Shown: piece by piece, positions 43,201-50,492 of the stretch
Layout: each line of letters opens with the position of its first letter
Position numbering within the stretch: the stretch's first letter is position 1
From: Thermoplasmata archaeon UBA61
GTDB taxonomy: Archaea; Thermoplasmatota; Thermoplasmata; Lutacidiplasmatales; UBA184
Direction of reading: 5' to 3'
Assembly: GCA_002503985.1 (NCBI GenBank)
Contig: DASW01000003.1
Coordinates: 62,001 to 126,000 of the forward strand
DNA: 64,000 bases
The notes under the pieces: model-generated
Seen by the model: the letters and a program-made list of their open reading frames with translations, nothing else
The model's database searches: none
What the model was told of the DNA's origin: nothing
Program-made: the position numbers and the translations under genes

Positions 43201-43947
43201 CCGCCACCCTCGAGCACGAACTTCTTCCTTCAGGAGTTCCTGGGGCTCCCGCTCTGGGCCTGGATCGCGATCGCGGCCGCGGCGGCGATCGCCATCGTCC
43301 TCTTCCTCTTCGTCGTCCGCCGCCAGGCGGCCGGCAAGCTCGTCGAGTGCGGTGAGTGCGGCAACCTGATCCCCGAGGACGCGACCGTCTGTCCGAAGTG
43401 CGGCGCAGAGTTCGAGAGCGACTTGATCCGCTGCAGCCGCTGCGCGTCCACGATCCCCGCCGACTCGAAGTTCTGCCCCGAGTGCGCGGCCACGCTCCTC
43501 GGGCCCACCGGGGAGGCCGAGTCCGACCCCGAGAAGCAGGCGTACGCGGACTTCACCGAGAAGTACCGGGCCGAGGGGAAGCGGGAGCTCGGCGACAACT
43601 ACAGCGAGGGCGCGTTCTGGGACTGGTGGAAGCGCCAGCCTACCTACACGCCGTTCAGCCAGTGGAGCCTCCAGCAGGGCCAGGGCACGGCGCGCGCCGG
43701 CATGACCGCGCCCCCCGTGGGCACGGAGACGACGCCCGAAGCCACCGAGGGTAAGACGCCCCCCAAGGGAGGCCCCGGATGGGCGGAAGGACCGCCCGAA
43801 GGCGCGGTCTCCCCGACCCCGCCGGCGGCCGCCCCGACGCCGACGACCCCACCCACCGGAGCCGGGCTCAAGGCGTGCCCCAGCTGCGGCAAGGAGATCC
43901 CGTCCGAGTACCTCGTCTGCCCGTTCTGTAACGCGGTGACCTCGTAG
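40216..43947 (+). CDS. Giant surface protein with CARDB-like repeats and cytoplasmic zinc ribbons
   Basis: A 1243-residue protein. A helix at 21-43 leads to an outer region of over 950 residues rich in N-x-S/T sites. Its first 600 residues are beta-rich, with a parallel beta-helix look. Two homologous units of about 127 residues follow, from roughly 631 and 758, each with 'ANG.AS....LGQ.LGV' and 'ADLYY...GLP', like CARDB adhesion modules. A second helix (about 1012-1036) ends in VVRRQ. Inside lie two zinc ribbons (first pair C1045/C1048), a helical Trp-rich segment, a Pro-rich linker and a third ribbon at the end. The function is unknown. The GTG start fits the TATA box at 40185. Confidence 0.78.
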   Translation: MSPILRAPARAGSYGRGGRGLISVGVSVLIVLLVIVGGLSALTSVPRPTASSGGSPPALTTAATVVHGNLIVPTGTTFVIQPTAGNHLYYQGGYILVEKGGKLVVLNVTLSFVQYVSDTGTAQARLSHIYPFFDQGTVNFYNSTLTTDTQVINAYTKLYVNVTGSMTAWNTTFAFPGWVSVYGASADLTLNDSRVTGNPAIGALTEPAPILGDTLYAPSIVVNGGAQLNAFGSVINNTYADNTLTYGHPGLVLGRNATVLNDGQNYFGNLSNNNGSATLAEDWLYPSANVQAGNLIVNWTNPNLVSSATISATVYYDGVAYPLTAANGATSWVLADGQSGVLDLPLSSSLLQNVTTDGVLNFLNWTGNFSAGPSLIAFNLPEASGPTIDISAQLVFLPTPQYDMVVSGAGTLLNSVDSAFGLNWNAVPANATSQTQPFPWSSNKLLVTGGAVALLANATVSSPIPKVFSYSAVRPDATSQAVVYRWAQFNVTGRGGTLPIPDAQVAAYYAYNSSTSPIANKTANAFNDLAVESPQIWGYVQYRDAEHGVSAYGRSNVTGVASVLLASSNLTGGTLPDGIFIGDYHVGVIVSAVGVGSHWLNWSVSPYPYGVAQAPPTVASPDFGPVQIFPGYFGGVSIESATVLANGIASSTINLGQILGVNLVLEDIGTAPVTQVAGDLYYDDSGLPSAFLASYQNPNLDLTTPGSTVTFTLSWDATANVTGLHPAFEQNLPVAVDWNYNNPHLSGGNLSQNVSVTFEPTLLGIHSVTILANGLASADNVSLGQTLGVSVVIGNVGNATIAAVTADLYYNTTGLPVTLLVAYENPAVDLSAPGSLFTFVLSWKATENVTGLHAWFEHNLSLYLTWNNDSNSRWLGNGSLSQNVTVHFAPSQIRFVTFSLPPTTLYLDQPYASTGNLEYNGTQAAAIELIATPVGGGQPVDIASTTTLPGNFSMPWFNLTNLLAPGTTYNLTAVASYNGRVAHDTLLGTYSVPPTPPPSSTNFFLQEFLGLPLWAWIAIAAAAAIAIVLFLFVVRRQAAGKLVECGECGNLIPEDATVCPKCGAEFESDLIRCSRCASTIPADSKFCPECAATLLGPTGEAESDPEKQAYADFTEKYRAEGKRELGDNYSEGAFWDWWKRQPTYTPFSQWSLQQGQGTARAGMTAPPVGTETTPEATEGKTPPKGGPGWAEGPPEGAVSPTPPAAAPTPTTPPTGAGLKACPSCGKEIPSEYLVCPFCNAVTS
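42100..42880 (+). repeat. Two tandem CARDB-like units within the surface protein gene
   Basis: Two adjacent coding units of about 380 bases encode paralogous beta-sandwich domains. Shared landmarks are SVTILANGLAS / SATVLANGIAS, LGQTLGV / LGQILGV, GLP..L, FTFVLSWKATENVTGLH / FTLSWDATANVTGLH and LSQNV. This is an internal duplication. Confidence 0.85.
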
Positions 43948-44026
43948 ACGGGAACGGTCCCACGTCTCGGGCCAACCCATTCCCCTACCCTTTATCCTGT
44001 CCGGACCATCCGCCCGGCGGTTCCGT

Positions 44027-45262
44027 ATGACCGGGGACATCGCTCGGGGTCGTCTCAAGATCGAATGGGCGCGGACGCACATGCCGGTGCTCGGAGGGGT
44101 CCGCCGCCGGTTCGAATCGGAGCGGCCTCTCGCCGGGCTCACGGTCGCGGCCGTCCTCCACGTCGAGGCGAAGACGTGCGTGCTCGCCCTCGCACTGAAG
44201 GCCGGTGGCGCGGACGTCCGCCTCGCCGCGGGCAACCCGCTCTCCACCGACGATGACGTGGTCGCCGCCGTGCGCGAGGAAGGGGTGCCCACGTGGGCCG
44301 AGAAGGGGGAAACCGTGGCCCAGTACAAGGCCGGCATTCGGGCCGTCCTGGACGCGGACCCCGACGTGATCGTCGACGACGGCGCGGACCTGGTCGCGCT
44401 CGTCCACACCTCGCTTGGGAAGCGCGGGAAGATCCGAGGTTCGACCGAAGAGACGACCACGGGCGTGACGCGGCTGCGCGCGCTCGAGAAGTCGGGAAAG
44501 CTCCTCTTCCCCGCGATCGACGTCAACGACGCGGAGATGAAGCACTTGTTCGACAACCGCTACGGCACGGGCCAGTCGACGATGGACGGCGTCCTGTCCG
44601 CGACCAACCTCCTCATCGCGGGCAAGGTCTGCGTGGTCGCCGGCTACGGCTGGTGCGGGAAGGGGGTCGCCGCCCGACTGCGCGGCCTCGGGGGGGACGT
44701 GGTCGTGACCGAGATCGACCCCGTGCGCGCCATCGAGGCCCGCCTGGACGGCTTCCGCGTGATGCCGATGCTGGACGCCGCTCGTGAGGCCGACCTCATC
44801 ATCACCGTCACCGGGAGCATCGACGTCGTCCGGGCCGAGCACTTCCGCGTCCTCAAGGACGGTTGCCTTCTCGCGAACTCGGGCCACTTCGACGTCGAGG
44901 TCTCGAAGCGGGACCTCGAGGGGATGGCCGTCAGCCACCGGACCGCCCGCCCCAGCGTGGAGGAGTACCGGTTCGCCGACGGCCGGAAGACCTACCTCCT
45001 CGCGGAAGGGCGCCTCGTGAACCTGGCGGCCGGGCAGGGCCACCCGGCCGAGATCATGGACCTTTCCTTCGCCCTTCAGGCGCTGAGTGCGGAGCACCTC
45101 GCGAAGCACGGTCGGGAGATGGAGCTCCGCGTCTACCCCGTCCCCGTCGCGCTCGACCGGGAGGTGGCGCGCGCGGCCCTGGAACCCCTCGAGGTCCGGC
45201 TCGAGGAGCAGACGGAGGAACAGGTGAAGTACGCCGCGACATGGGAGGGAGGAACCACATGA
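44027..45262 (+). CDS. ahcY: Adenosylhomocysteinase
   Basis: A 411-residue enzyme that splits S-adenosylhomocysteine into adenosine and homocysteine. The substrate loop GSTEETTTGV, the NDAEMKHLFDNRYGTGQS stretch and the NAD-binding VVAGYGWCGKG near residue 203 are intact. The C-terminus has the NAD-binding tail typical of the family, in short archaeal form. Homocysteine released here is the substrate of the CBS-type enzyme encoded 8 kb upstream. A TTTATCC element lies about 34 bases upstream. The stop overlaps the start of gcvH by four bases. Confidence 0.96.
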   Translation: MTGDIARGRLKIEWARTHMPVLGGVRRRFESERPLAGLTVAAVLHVEAKTCVLALALKAGGADVRLAAGNPLSTDDDVVAAVREEGVPTWAEKGETVAQYKAGIRAVLDADPDVIVDDGADLVALVHTSLGKRGKIRGSTEETTTGVTRLRALEKSGKLLFPAIDVNDAEMKHLFDNRYGTGQSTMDGVLSATNLLIAGKVCVVAGYGWCGKGVAARLRGLGGDVVVTEIDPVRAIEARLDGFRVMPMLDAAREADLIITVTGSIDVVRAEHFRVLKDGCLLANSGHFDVEVSKRDLEGMAVSHRTARPSVEEYRFADGRKTYLLAEGRLVNLAAGQGHPAEIMDLSFALQALSAEHLAKHGREMELRVYPVPVALDREVARAALEPLEVRLEEQTEEQVKYAATWEGGTT

Positions 45263-45654
45263 GCGAAGAGAAGGTCCCGAACGAGCTTCGGTACACGAAG
45301 AGCCACGAGTGGGTGAAGGTCGAGGGGAACGTCGCGACGGTGGGCATCACCGACCACGCCCAGGCGCAGCTGACCGACATCGTGTTCGTCGACCTGCCCG
45401 CGGTAGGGAAGTCCGCGGTGAAGGGGACCGGCGTGCTCGTGCTCGAGTCGGTGAAGACGGTCGCCGACGTGAACGCTCCGGGGAACGGCTCGGTCGCCGA
45501 AGCGAACGCCGAGCTGAAGGCTCACCCCGAGTACATCAACCACGACCCGTACGGGAAGGGGTGGATCTACCGGCTCACGCTCTCGGCTCCGATCGACCCC
45601 GCGGAGCTCATGTCCGCGGACCAGTACCGCGCGTTCGTCGCCTCGGGCAAGTGA
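45259..45654 (+). CDS. gcvH: Glycine cleavage system H protein (lipoyl carrier)
   Basis: A 131-residue lipoyl-domain protein. The lipoyl lysine is K66 in VLESVKTVADV, and the family motifs SHEWVKVEGN, GITDHAQAQLTDIVFVDLP and PYGKGWIYRL are complete. It shuttles the aminomethyl group between the P, T and L proteins of glycine cleavage. The ATG has GGGAGGGAGG upstream and lies in the stop of ahcY. The P, T and L proteins are not in this window. Confidence 0.96.
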   Translation: MSEEKVPNELRYTKSHEWVKVEGNVATVGITDHAQAQLTDIVFVDLPAVGKSAVKGTGVLVLESVKTVADVNAPGNGSVAEANAELKAHPEYINHDPYGKGWIYRLTLSAPIDPAELMSADQYRAFVASGK

Positions 45655-45711
45655 TCTCGTCGTCCCCGGCCACTACCTCGCAGGGTAGGCGCCGCTAGCG
45701 TCGCCGGCCTC

Positions 45712-45746
45712 AGGACGAGGAGTCGTCCTCGCCCTCGGCGGGCGAG
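45712..45746. terminator. Pair of overlapping hairpins between convergent genes
   Basis: AGGACGA (45712-45718) pairs with TCGTCCT (45723-45729) over a 4-base loop, and CTCGCCC (45728-45734) pairs with GGGCGAG (45740-45746) over a 5-base loop. The two stems share two bases, so only one can fully form at a time. They sit between convergent gcvH and pps. There is no T-run, so termination is only a suggestion. Confidence 0.4.
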
Positions 45747-45751
45747 AACGC

Positions 45752-48094
45752 CTACGCCCGGGAGCGCAGGCCCTGGAGCTTCAGTCGCTGCTCGAGCGAG
45801 GCGATGGTGCGGATCGTCGAGACGACCGTGTCCGCATTGAGGGAGATCGAGTCGATCCCTTCCCGGACGAGGAACTCCGCGAACTCGGGGTAGACGCTCG
45901 GGCCCTGCCCGCAGATCCCCACGGTCCTTCCCTCCGCGTGGGCGCCCTCGATCAGGATCTCGATCGCGCGCATCACGGCCGGGTCGCGTTCGTCAAAGTA
46001 CCCCATCCGGCCGAGCGTCTCGGAGTCTCGGTCCGCTCCGAGGACGAGCTGGGTCAGGTCGTTCGAGCCGATCGAGAACCCGTCACAGTGCTTCGAGAAC
46101 TCCCGGGCGAGCAGGGCGACCGACGGGACCTCGGCCATGAGGTAGAGCTGGAAATCGCGGGAGCGGCGCAGCCCTTGGGCGCGCATCATCTCCGAGATCT
46201 CCTCGAGCTCCCAGGTGTTCCGGACGAACGGGAGCATGACCATGGCGTTCTTGAGGCCCATCTCGGTGCGGACCCGGTGGATCGCCTCGAGCTCGCAGAG
46301 GAACGCGGGCCGATAGACGGGGGAGATGTACCGGGAGCAGCCGCGCCAGCCGATCATCGGGTTCTCCTCGACCGGCTCGAACTCCTCGCCACCGGGCATC
46401 CCCCGGTATTCGTTCGTCTTGAAGTCGGACGTGCGGATGATCACGGGGCGGGGATGGAACGCCTGGCAGACCTTTCCGATCCCGTCCGCAAGGCGTCGGA
46501 CGAGCTCGTCCTTCTTCCCCTTCTTGAGGAGCGCGAGCGGGTGCTCGCGAATGTGCGCCGTGAAGATGAACTCGATCCGCAGGAGGCCGACCCCCGAGAC
46601 CGGAAGCCGGGCGTACTCCTCGGCCTTCTCGGGCACGCCGACGTTGACGTAGATCTTCGTCGCCGTGATCGGCGTCCCTTCGTGGGCGTGCCCGGTGGCC
46701 GGGGCCGATGAGGCGGCGCCGCCCGCGGCCGCGGCCTTGCCCAAATGGACGATGCCGCGGTACACGGACCCGGTCTTCCCGTCGACCGTGACCTCGCCAC
46801 CGTCGACCACGAGCTTCGTCGCCTCGCGCGTACCCACGATACACGGGACCCCGAGCTCCCGCGACACGATCGCCGCGTGGCAGGTCATCCCACCTTCGTC
46901 CGTGACGATCCCCGCGGCCCGGGACATCGCCGGGACCATGTCCGGGGTCGTCATGGACGTGACCAGGATCTCGCCCGGCTTCAGCTTCTCCATCTCGGCC
47001 GACCCGTGGAGGATACGGGCCACTCCGGCGGCGACCCCGGGGCTCGCACCGAAGCCGCGCAGGAACGGCGGCTCTTCGCCCGTCGGGGCTTTCGGGGAGG
47101 TGGCGGGGGCCTTTTCGTCCGCGCCCGGAGCGGTGGACTTGGGGATCGTCGTCACGGGCCTCGCCTGGACGATGTAGAGCGTATCGTCATCGCCGCACCA
47201 CTCGACGTCCATCGGTCGTCGGTAATGGGACTCGATGAGTCGCGCGAGCGACACGAGGCGCTGTAGGCGATGGTCGGGGAGCTTCTGCGCGCTCCGCTGG
47301 TCCGCGGGGACGTCCTCACGTCGGTTCCCCCCTCCTTCGGCGCGAATCAGCCGAACCCTCTGTTCGGATAATTGCTTGTGGACGATCTTCTGCGAGGCCC
47401 CGTCGATCACGTAGTGGTCGGGAGTGACCTCTCCTCCCACGATCGCCTCGCCCAGGCCCCAACCCGCCTCCACGATCATGTGGTTCTCCCCGGTGTTGGG
47501 GTCGCGGGTGAACAGGATGCCGCTCACGGTGGCGTCGACCATCTTCTGGATCAGGACAGCGAGGCGCACGGCGCCCTGGTCGAACCCCTTGCGGTGGCGG
47601 TAGATCAGGACCCGAGGCGTGAAGAGCGACCCCCAGCACTTTCGGACCGCGGCCACGACCTGGGCGGTGCCGGTGATGTTGAGGTAGGTGTCCTGGAGCC
47701 CCGCGAACGAAGCCCCTTCGAGGTCCTCCGCCGTGGCGCTCGAACGGACCGCGCAGAAGCGGACCCCGAACTGGCGGGCGAACATCTCGTAGGCGGTCTC
47801 GAGCTCCCGCTGGAGCGCGGGGGGGAACGGGGCGGTCTCGAACGCCTTGCGGATCCGAAGCGAAGCCGCCTCGATCGTTTCCGGGCGGTCGGTCTCGATC
47901 GTCGCGAGCGCCGCCGGAAGCTCGGTCTTGAGGACGGTCTCGTTGACGAACGCGTCGTACGCCTCCGTCGTCAGGACAAAACCCGGCGGTACCGGGAGTC
48001 CCTGGCGGACCAGCTCGCCGAGCTTGCTCGCCTTGCCGCCAACGAGGGGTAGGTCCGACTCCGAGACCTCGGCCAAACTTACGATACGCGCCAT
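45752..48094 (-). CDS. ppsA: Phosphoenolpyruvate synthase
   Basis: A 780-residue enzyme that converts pyruvate, ATP and water to PEP, AMP and phosphate. The N-terminal ATP-grasp domain begins with LVGGKASKLGEL. The swivelling domain carries the phosphorylated His H406 in GGMTCHAAIVSRE. The C-terminal barrel has the PEP motifs RTSDFKTNEY and SIGSNDLTQLVLG, and the late cysteine is in GICGQGPS. A linker near residue 350 is Pro/Ala/Lys-rich and longer than usual. It follows trm5 by ten bases in an operon with apgM, and the two glycolytic steps are linked through 2-phosphoglycerate and PEP. Confidence 0.96.
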   Translation of the reverse strand: MARIVSLAEVSESDLPLVGGKASKLGELVRQGLPVPPGFVLTTEAYDAFVNETVLKTELPAALATIETDRPETIEAASLRIRKAFETAPFPPALQRELETAYEMFARQFGVRFCAVRSSATAEDLEGASFAGLQDTYLNITGTAQVVAAVRKCWGSLFTPRVLIYRHRKGFDQGAVRLAVLIQKMVDATVSGILFTRDPNTGENHMIVEAGWGLGEAIVGGEVTPDHYVIDGASQKIVHKQLSEQRVRLIRAEGGGNRREDVPADQRSAQKLPDHRLQRLVSLARLIESHYRRPMDVEWCGDDDTLYIVQARPVTTIPKSTAPGADEKAPATSPKAPTGEEPPFLRGFGASPGVAAGVARILHGSAEMEKLKPGEILVTSMTTPDMVPAMSRAAGIVTDEGGMTCHAAIVSRELGVPCIVGTREATKLVVDGGEVTVDGKTGSVYRGIVHLGKAAAAGGAASSAPATGHAHEGTPITATKIYVNVGVPEKAEEYARLPVSGVGLLRIEFIFTAHIREHPLALLKKGKKDELVRRLADGIGKVCQAFHPRPVIIRTSDFKTNEYRGMPGGEEFEPVEENPMIGWRGCSRYISPVYRPAFLCELEAIHRVRTEMGLKNAMVMLPFVRNTWELEEISEMMRAQGLRRSRDFQLYLMAEVPSVALLAREFSKHCDGFSIGSNDLTQLVLGADRDSETLGRMGYFDERDPAVMRAIEILIEGAHAEGRTVGICGQGPSVYPEFAEFLVREGIDSISLNADTVVSTIRTIASLEQRLKLQGLRSRA

Positions 48095-48104
48095 CGTTCC
48101 ACGA

Positions 48105-49127
48105 TCACCTCGACCTTTCGAGCACGAACGCGACCAGGTCGGACGCGGGAGAGTACGGGTGTACCACGCGCTCGGCGACCTCGACGAATTCTCCGACGGA
48201 TTGTAGGGAGTTCACGAGCGCCTTCCCTCTGCCGACGAGCTCCGTCCGGGACACGACCTCGTAATAGTACAGTCGACCCCCGGGTGCGACGGTGCGCGCC
48301 ACCGAGGGTAGGTACTTAATCCCTTCGTGAGGGAGATTCAGCACTACCCTCTCGACGAGCGGAGCGGTGGGCCCGAACTCCTCCACCCGGCCGATGAGGG
48401 CCGTGACCCGACCCCCAAAGGGGTATCGAGCCAGCGTCTCGCGCAGGAGCTCGATCGCGTCGGGGTTCGCGTCGACCGCCGTTACGCTCGCGGCCCGGCC
48501 GAGGTGGGCGATCGTGACCGAGAACGGTCCCACCCCGCAGCAGAGGTCGTACACTCGATCCCCCGGGCGAACGTCCTCCGCGACGCGCGCGTGCTCGCGC
48601 GCAAGCCGGGGAGAGAAGTAGGCCCGCTCTACGTCCACCTCGAGCTCGACCCCGTTCTCCCGGTGGCGCGTTCGCCAGGGCCCGGAGCCGGCGATGCGTT
48701 CGACCTCGCGGCGTCGTTCGGGCCCGTGGACCCCGTGGTCGAGCCCCACGAGACGTGCGCCCGGCACGAAATGTAAGAGCGCGTCCCCGACGGCCGCTTT
48801 GCGTGCCTCGAGCGGCTCGGGGAGCCGGATGAGGACGATGTCGCCGACCACGTCGAACGATCGCGGGAGCGCCTCCTTCTCCGAGTCGGGCCAGGGCAGG
48901 AGGTCCCGGTACCGAGCGGGACCCTTTCGGGGGGTCTCTCGGAACTCTCGTTCGACCACCTCTCCCCACGAAGGGGGAACCCCATCGGGGCTCTCTACGA
49001 GCGGGAGGACGAGGAACTCCCCTTCGTGCCGGATCTCGAGGTCCGGACGAAGCAGGCCGGAGTCCGCGAGGTCCCGGCGGACCTCTTCCCCTCGGACCCG
49101 GGGCACGAGGAGCCCGGAGGCGATCAT
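48105..49127 (-). CDS. trm5: tRNA (guanine(37)-N1)-methyltransferase Trm5
   Basis: A 340-residue enzyme that makes m1G37 in tRNA, which prevents frameshifting and, in tRNA-Phe, is the substrate of Taw1 (encoded at 20-21 kb). The SAM site motif I is VYDLCCGVGPFSVTIA, and the Trm5 NLPHEG motif lies near residue 265. The N-terminal D1 domain and linker are present. The ATG at 49127 overlaps the apgM stop by four bases; the longer frame to 49310 only runs into apgM. A middle gene of the apgM-trm5-pps operon. Confidence 0.95.
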   Translation of the reverse strand: MIASGLLVPRVRGEEVRRDLADSGLLRPDLEIRHEGEFLVLPLVESPDGVPPSWGEVVEREFRETPRKGPARYRDLLPWPDSEKEALPRSFDVVGDIVLIRLPEPLEARKAAVGDALLHFVPGARLVGLDHGVHGPERRREVERIAGSGPWRTRHRENGVELEVDVERAYFSPRLAREHARVAEDVRPGDRVYDLCCGVGPFSVTIAHLGRAASVTAVDANPDAIELLRETLARYPFGGRVTALIGRVEEFGPTAPLVERVVLNLPHEGIKYLPSVARTVAPGGRLYYYEVVSRTELVGRGKALVNSLQSVGEFVEVAERVVHPYSPASDLVAFVLERSR

Positions 49128-50455
49128 TTCGCGGAGGTCGGGGGGTGGAACAGGAGCCGAAGCACGTCCGCGCCGGTGCGGGTGCCGAGAGAGCCGTGGG
49201 CGGCCGCCGATTCCCCGAACTTCGTCGGGCCCGCCTTCTCCCGAGCGGGGACCCCAGCCCCCGAGAGCAGCAACGGTACGGGGTCGTCGGAATGGCCCTT
49301 GAGGATGCACGGGGTCGCGTGGTCCGCGGTGACGGCGAATCGCACCCGGGAGAGGTCCAGGCCTTCGAGGAACGGACCGAAGAACGAGCGGTCGATCGCC
49401 TCGACGATCTCCCGCTTGAGCGGAGCGTTACCGTCGTGGCCGGGTTCGTCCGGACCCTTGAGGTGCACGTAGACGAACGGGCTCTGTCCGAGGAGCTCCC
49501 TCGTGACTCGTGCCCTCTCGCGATAACCTGCGTCTCGGTCCGGTCCCATGGGACCGACGTACCGGTCCTCCAGGCCGAGTACGCGGGCGATCCCCCGCTC
49601 CACCGGCATTTCGGTGACCGCGGCCCCCCGGATCCCGTGCTTCACTTCGAACGACGGGGGCGGGGTCCGGGGCAGGGCTCCCGCGTTGCGGACGAGCAGG
49701 CCGCTCGCGACCTTCTTGCCTCCGAGCGCCCGACGCGCGTTGACCCGATGCCCGGCGAGGACGTCCCGAGCGCGGGATAGGAACAGGTTGATCGCCCGCG
49801 CCGTCCGGGCTGCCTCCGGAGAAGCGTCCATGGGCGTCACCTCGAGGACCTTGGGGACCTCGGGCCGTCGGGCCTGGCCCATCCCGCCGACCCTCTCGTA
49901 GAAGGGGTCTGAGTTCGACACCTCCGGCGAGAGCGGACCGCCTTCGACCGGATGCAGCCAGAGCACTCCCCGGTGCCCCACGGTCGCGCGCACCTCCGCT
50001 CGGATCCCTTCGGGTCCGAGGAGGTCCGCCTCCGTGATCCCCCGAGCGAGGTCCCGGGCCTCGCTCGTCCCCAGGGAACGCCCGACACGGGAGTCGAGGA
50101 CCGTCCCGTCCCCGTCCACCGTGGCGAAGTTCAGCCGCAGGGCAACGTCCTCCGGAGCGAGGGCGATCTCCACACCCAGCGCCTCGAGCACGCCTCGGCC
50201 GGGGGAGTCGTGGATCGGGTCGTATCCGAGCAGCGCGAACACCCCGGCGTCCGATTCGGGCGCCACCCCCGGACCCACGACCACGACCTCGCCGATCATC
50301 CCGGAGGACGTCATACGGTCGAGGTTCGGGGTCGCGGCGGACTCGACGGGGCTACGGTTGTCGGTCGCGGGGTGCGGGCGGTCCCCGAGCCCGTCCAGCA
50401 CGATCAGCGCGAGAGATACGGGGGGTTCTGCCACGGGTCCGGTCGTTGCTTCCAT
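49124..50455 (-). CDS. apgM: 2,3-bisphosphoglycerate-independent phosphoglycerate mutase (archaeal type)
   Basis: A 443-residue metal-dependent mutase of the alkaline phosphatase superfamily that interconverts 3- and 2-phosphoglycerate. The first metal motif is IVLDGLGDRP (D21), the nucleophile region is APESDAGVFALLGYDP, and the late metal motifs are HLKGPDEPGHDG, TADHATPC and AHGS. It is first in the operon with trm5 and pps, a chain that covers two successive steps towards gluconeogenesis. The ATG at 50455 is used; a GTG directly before it is possible. Confidence 0.95.
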   Translation of the reverse strand: MEATTGPVAEPPVSLALIVLDGLGDRPHPATDNRSPVESAATPNLDRMTSSGMIGEVVVVGPGVAPESDAGVFALLGYDPIHDSPGRGVLEALGVEIALAPEDVALRLNFATVDGDGTVLDSRVGRSLGTSEARDLARGITEADLLGPEGIRAEVRATVGHRGVLWLHPVEGGPLSPEVSNSDPFYERVGGMGQARRPEVPKVLEVTPMDASPEAARTARAINLFLSRARDVLAGHRVNARRALGGKKVASGLLVRNAGALPRTPPPSFEVKHGIRGAAVTEMPVERGIARVLGLEDRYVGPMGPDRDAGYRERARVTRELLGQSPFVYVHLKGPDEPGHDGNAPLKREIVEAIDRSFFGPFLEGLDLSRVRFAVTADHATPCILKGHSDDPVPLLLSGAGVPAREKAGPTKFGESAAAHGSLGTRTGADVLRLLFHPPTSAK

Positions 50456-50459
50456 CACC

Positions 50460-50467
50460 TAATAAAG
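50460..50467 (+). promoter_or_regulatory. TATA box for the zinc-ribbon membrane protein
   Basis: TAATAAAG lies 26 bases before the GTG at 50493, consistent with a leaderless transcript. It sits directly upstream of apgM, which is divergent. Confidence 0.65.
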
Positions 50468-50492
50468 GGAGGCCGACCTGCCCTCCCGTTCC

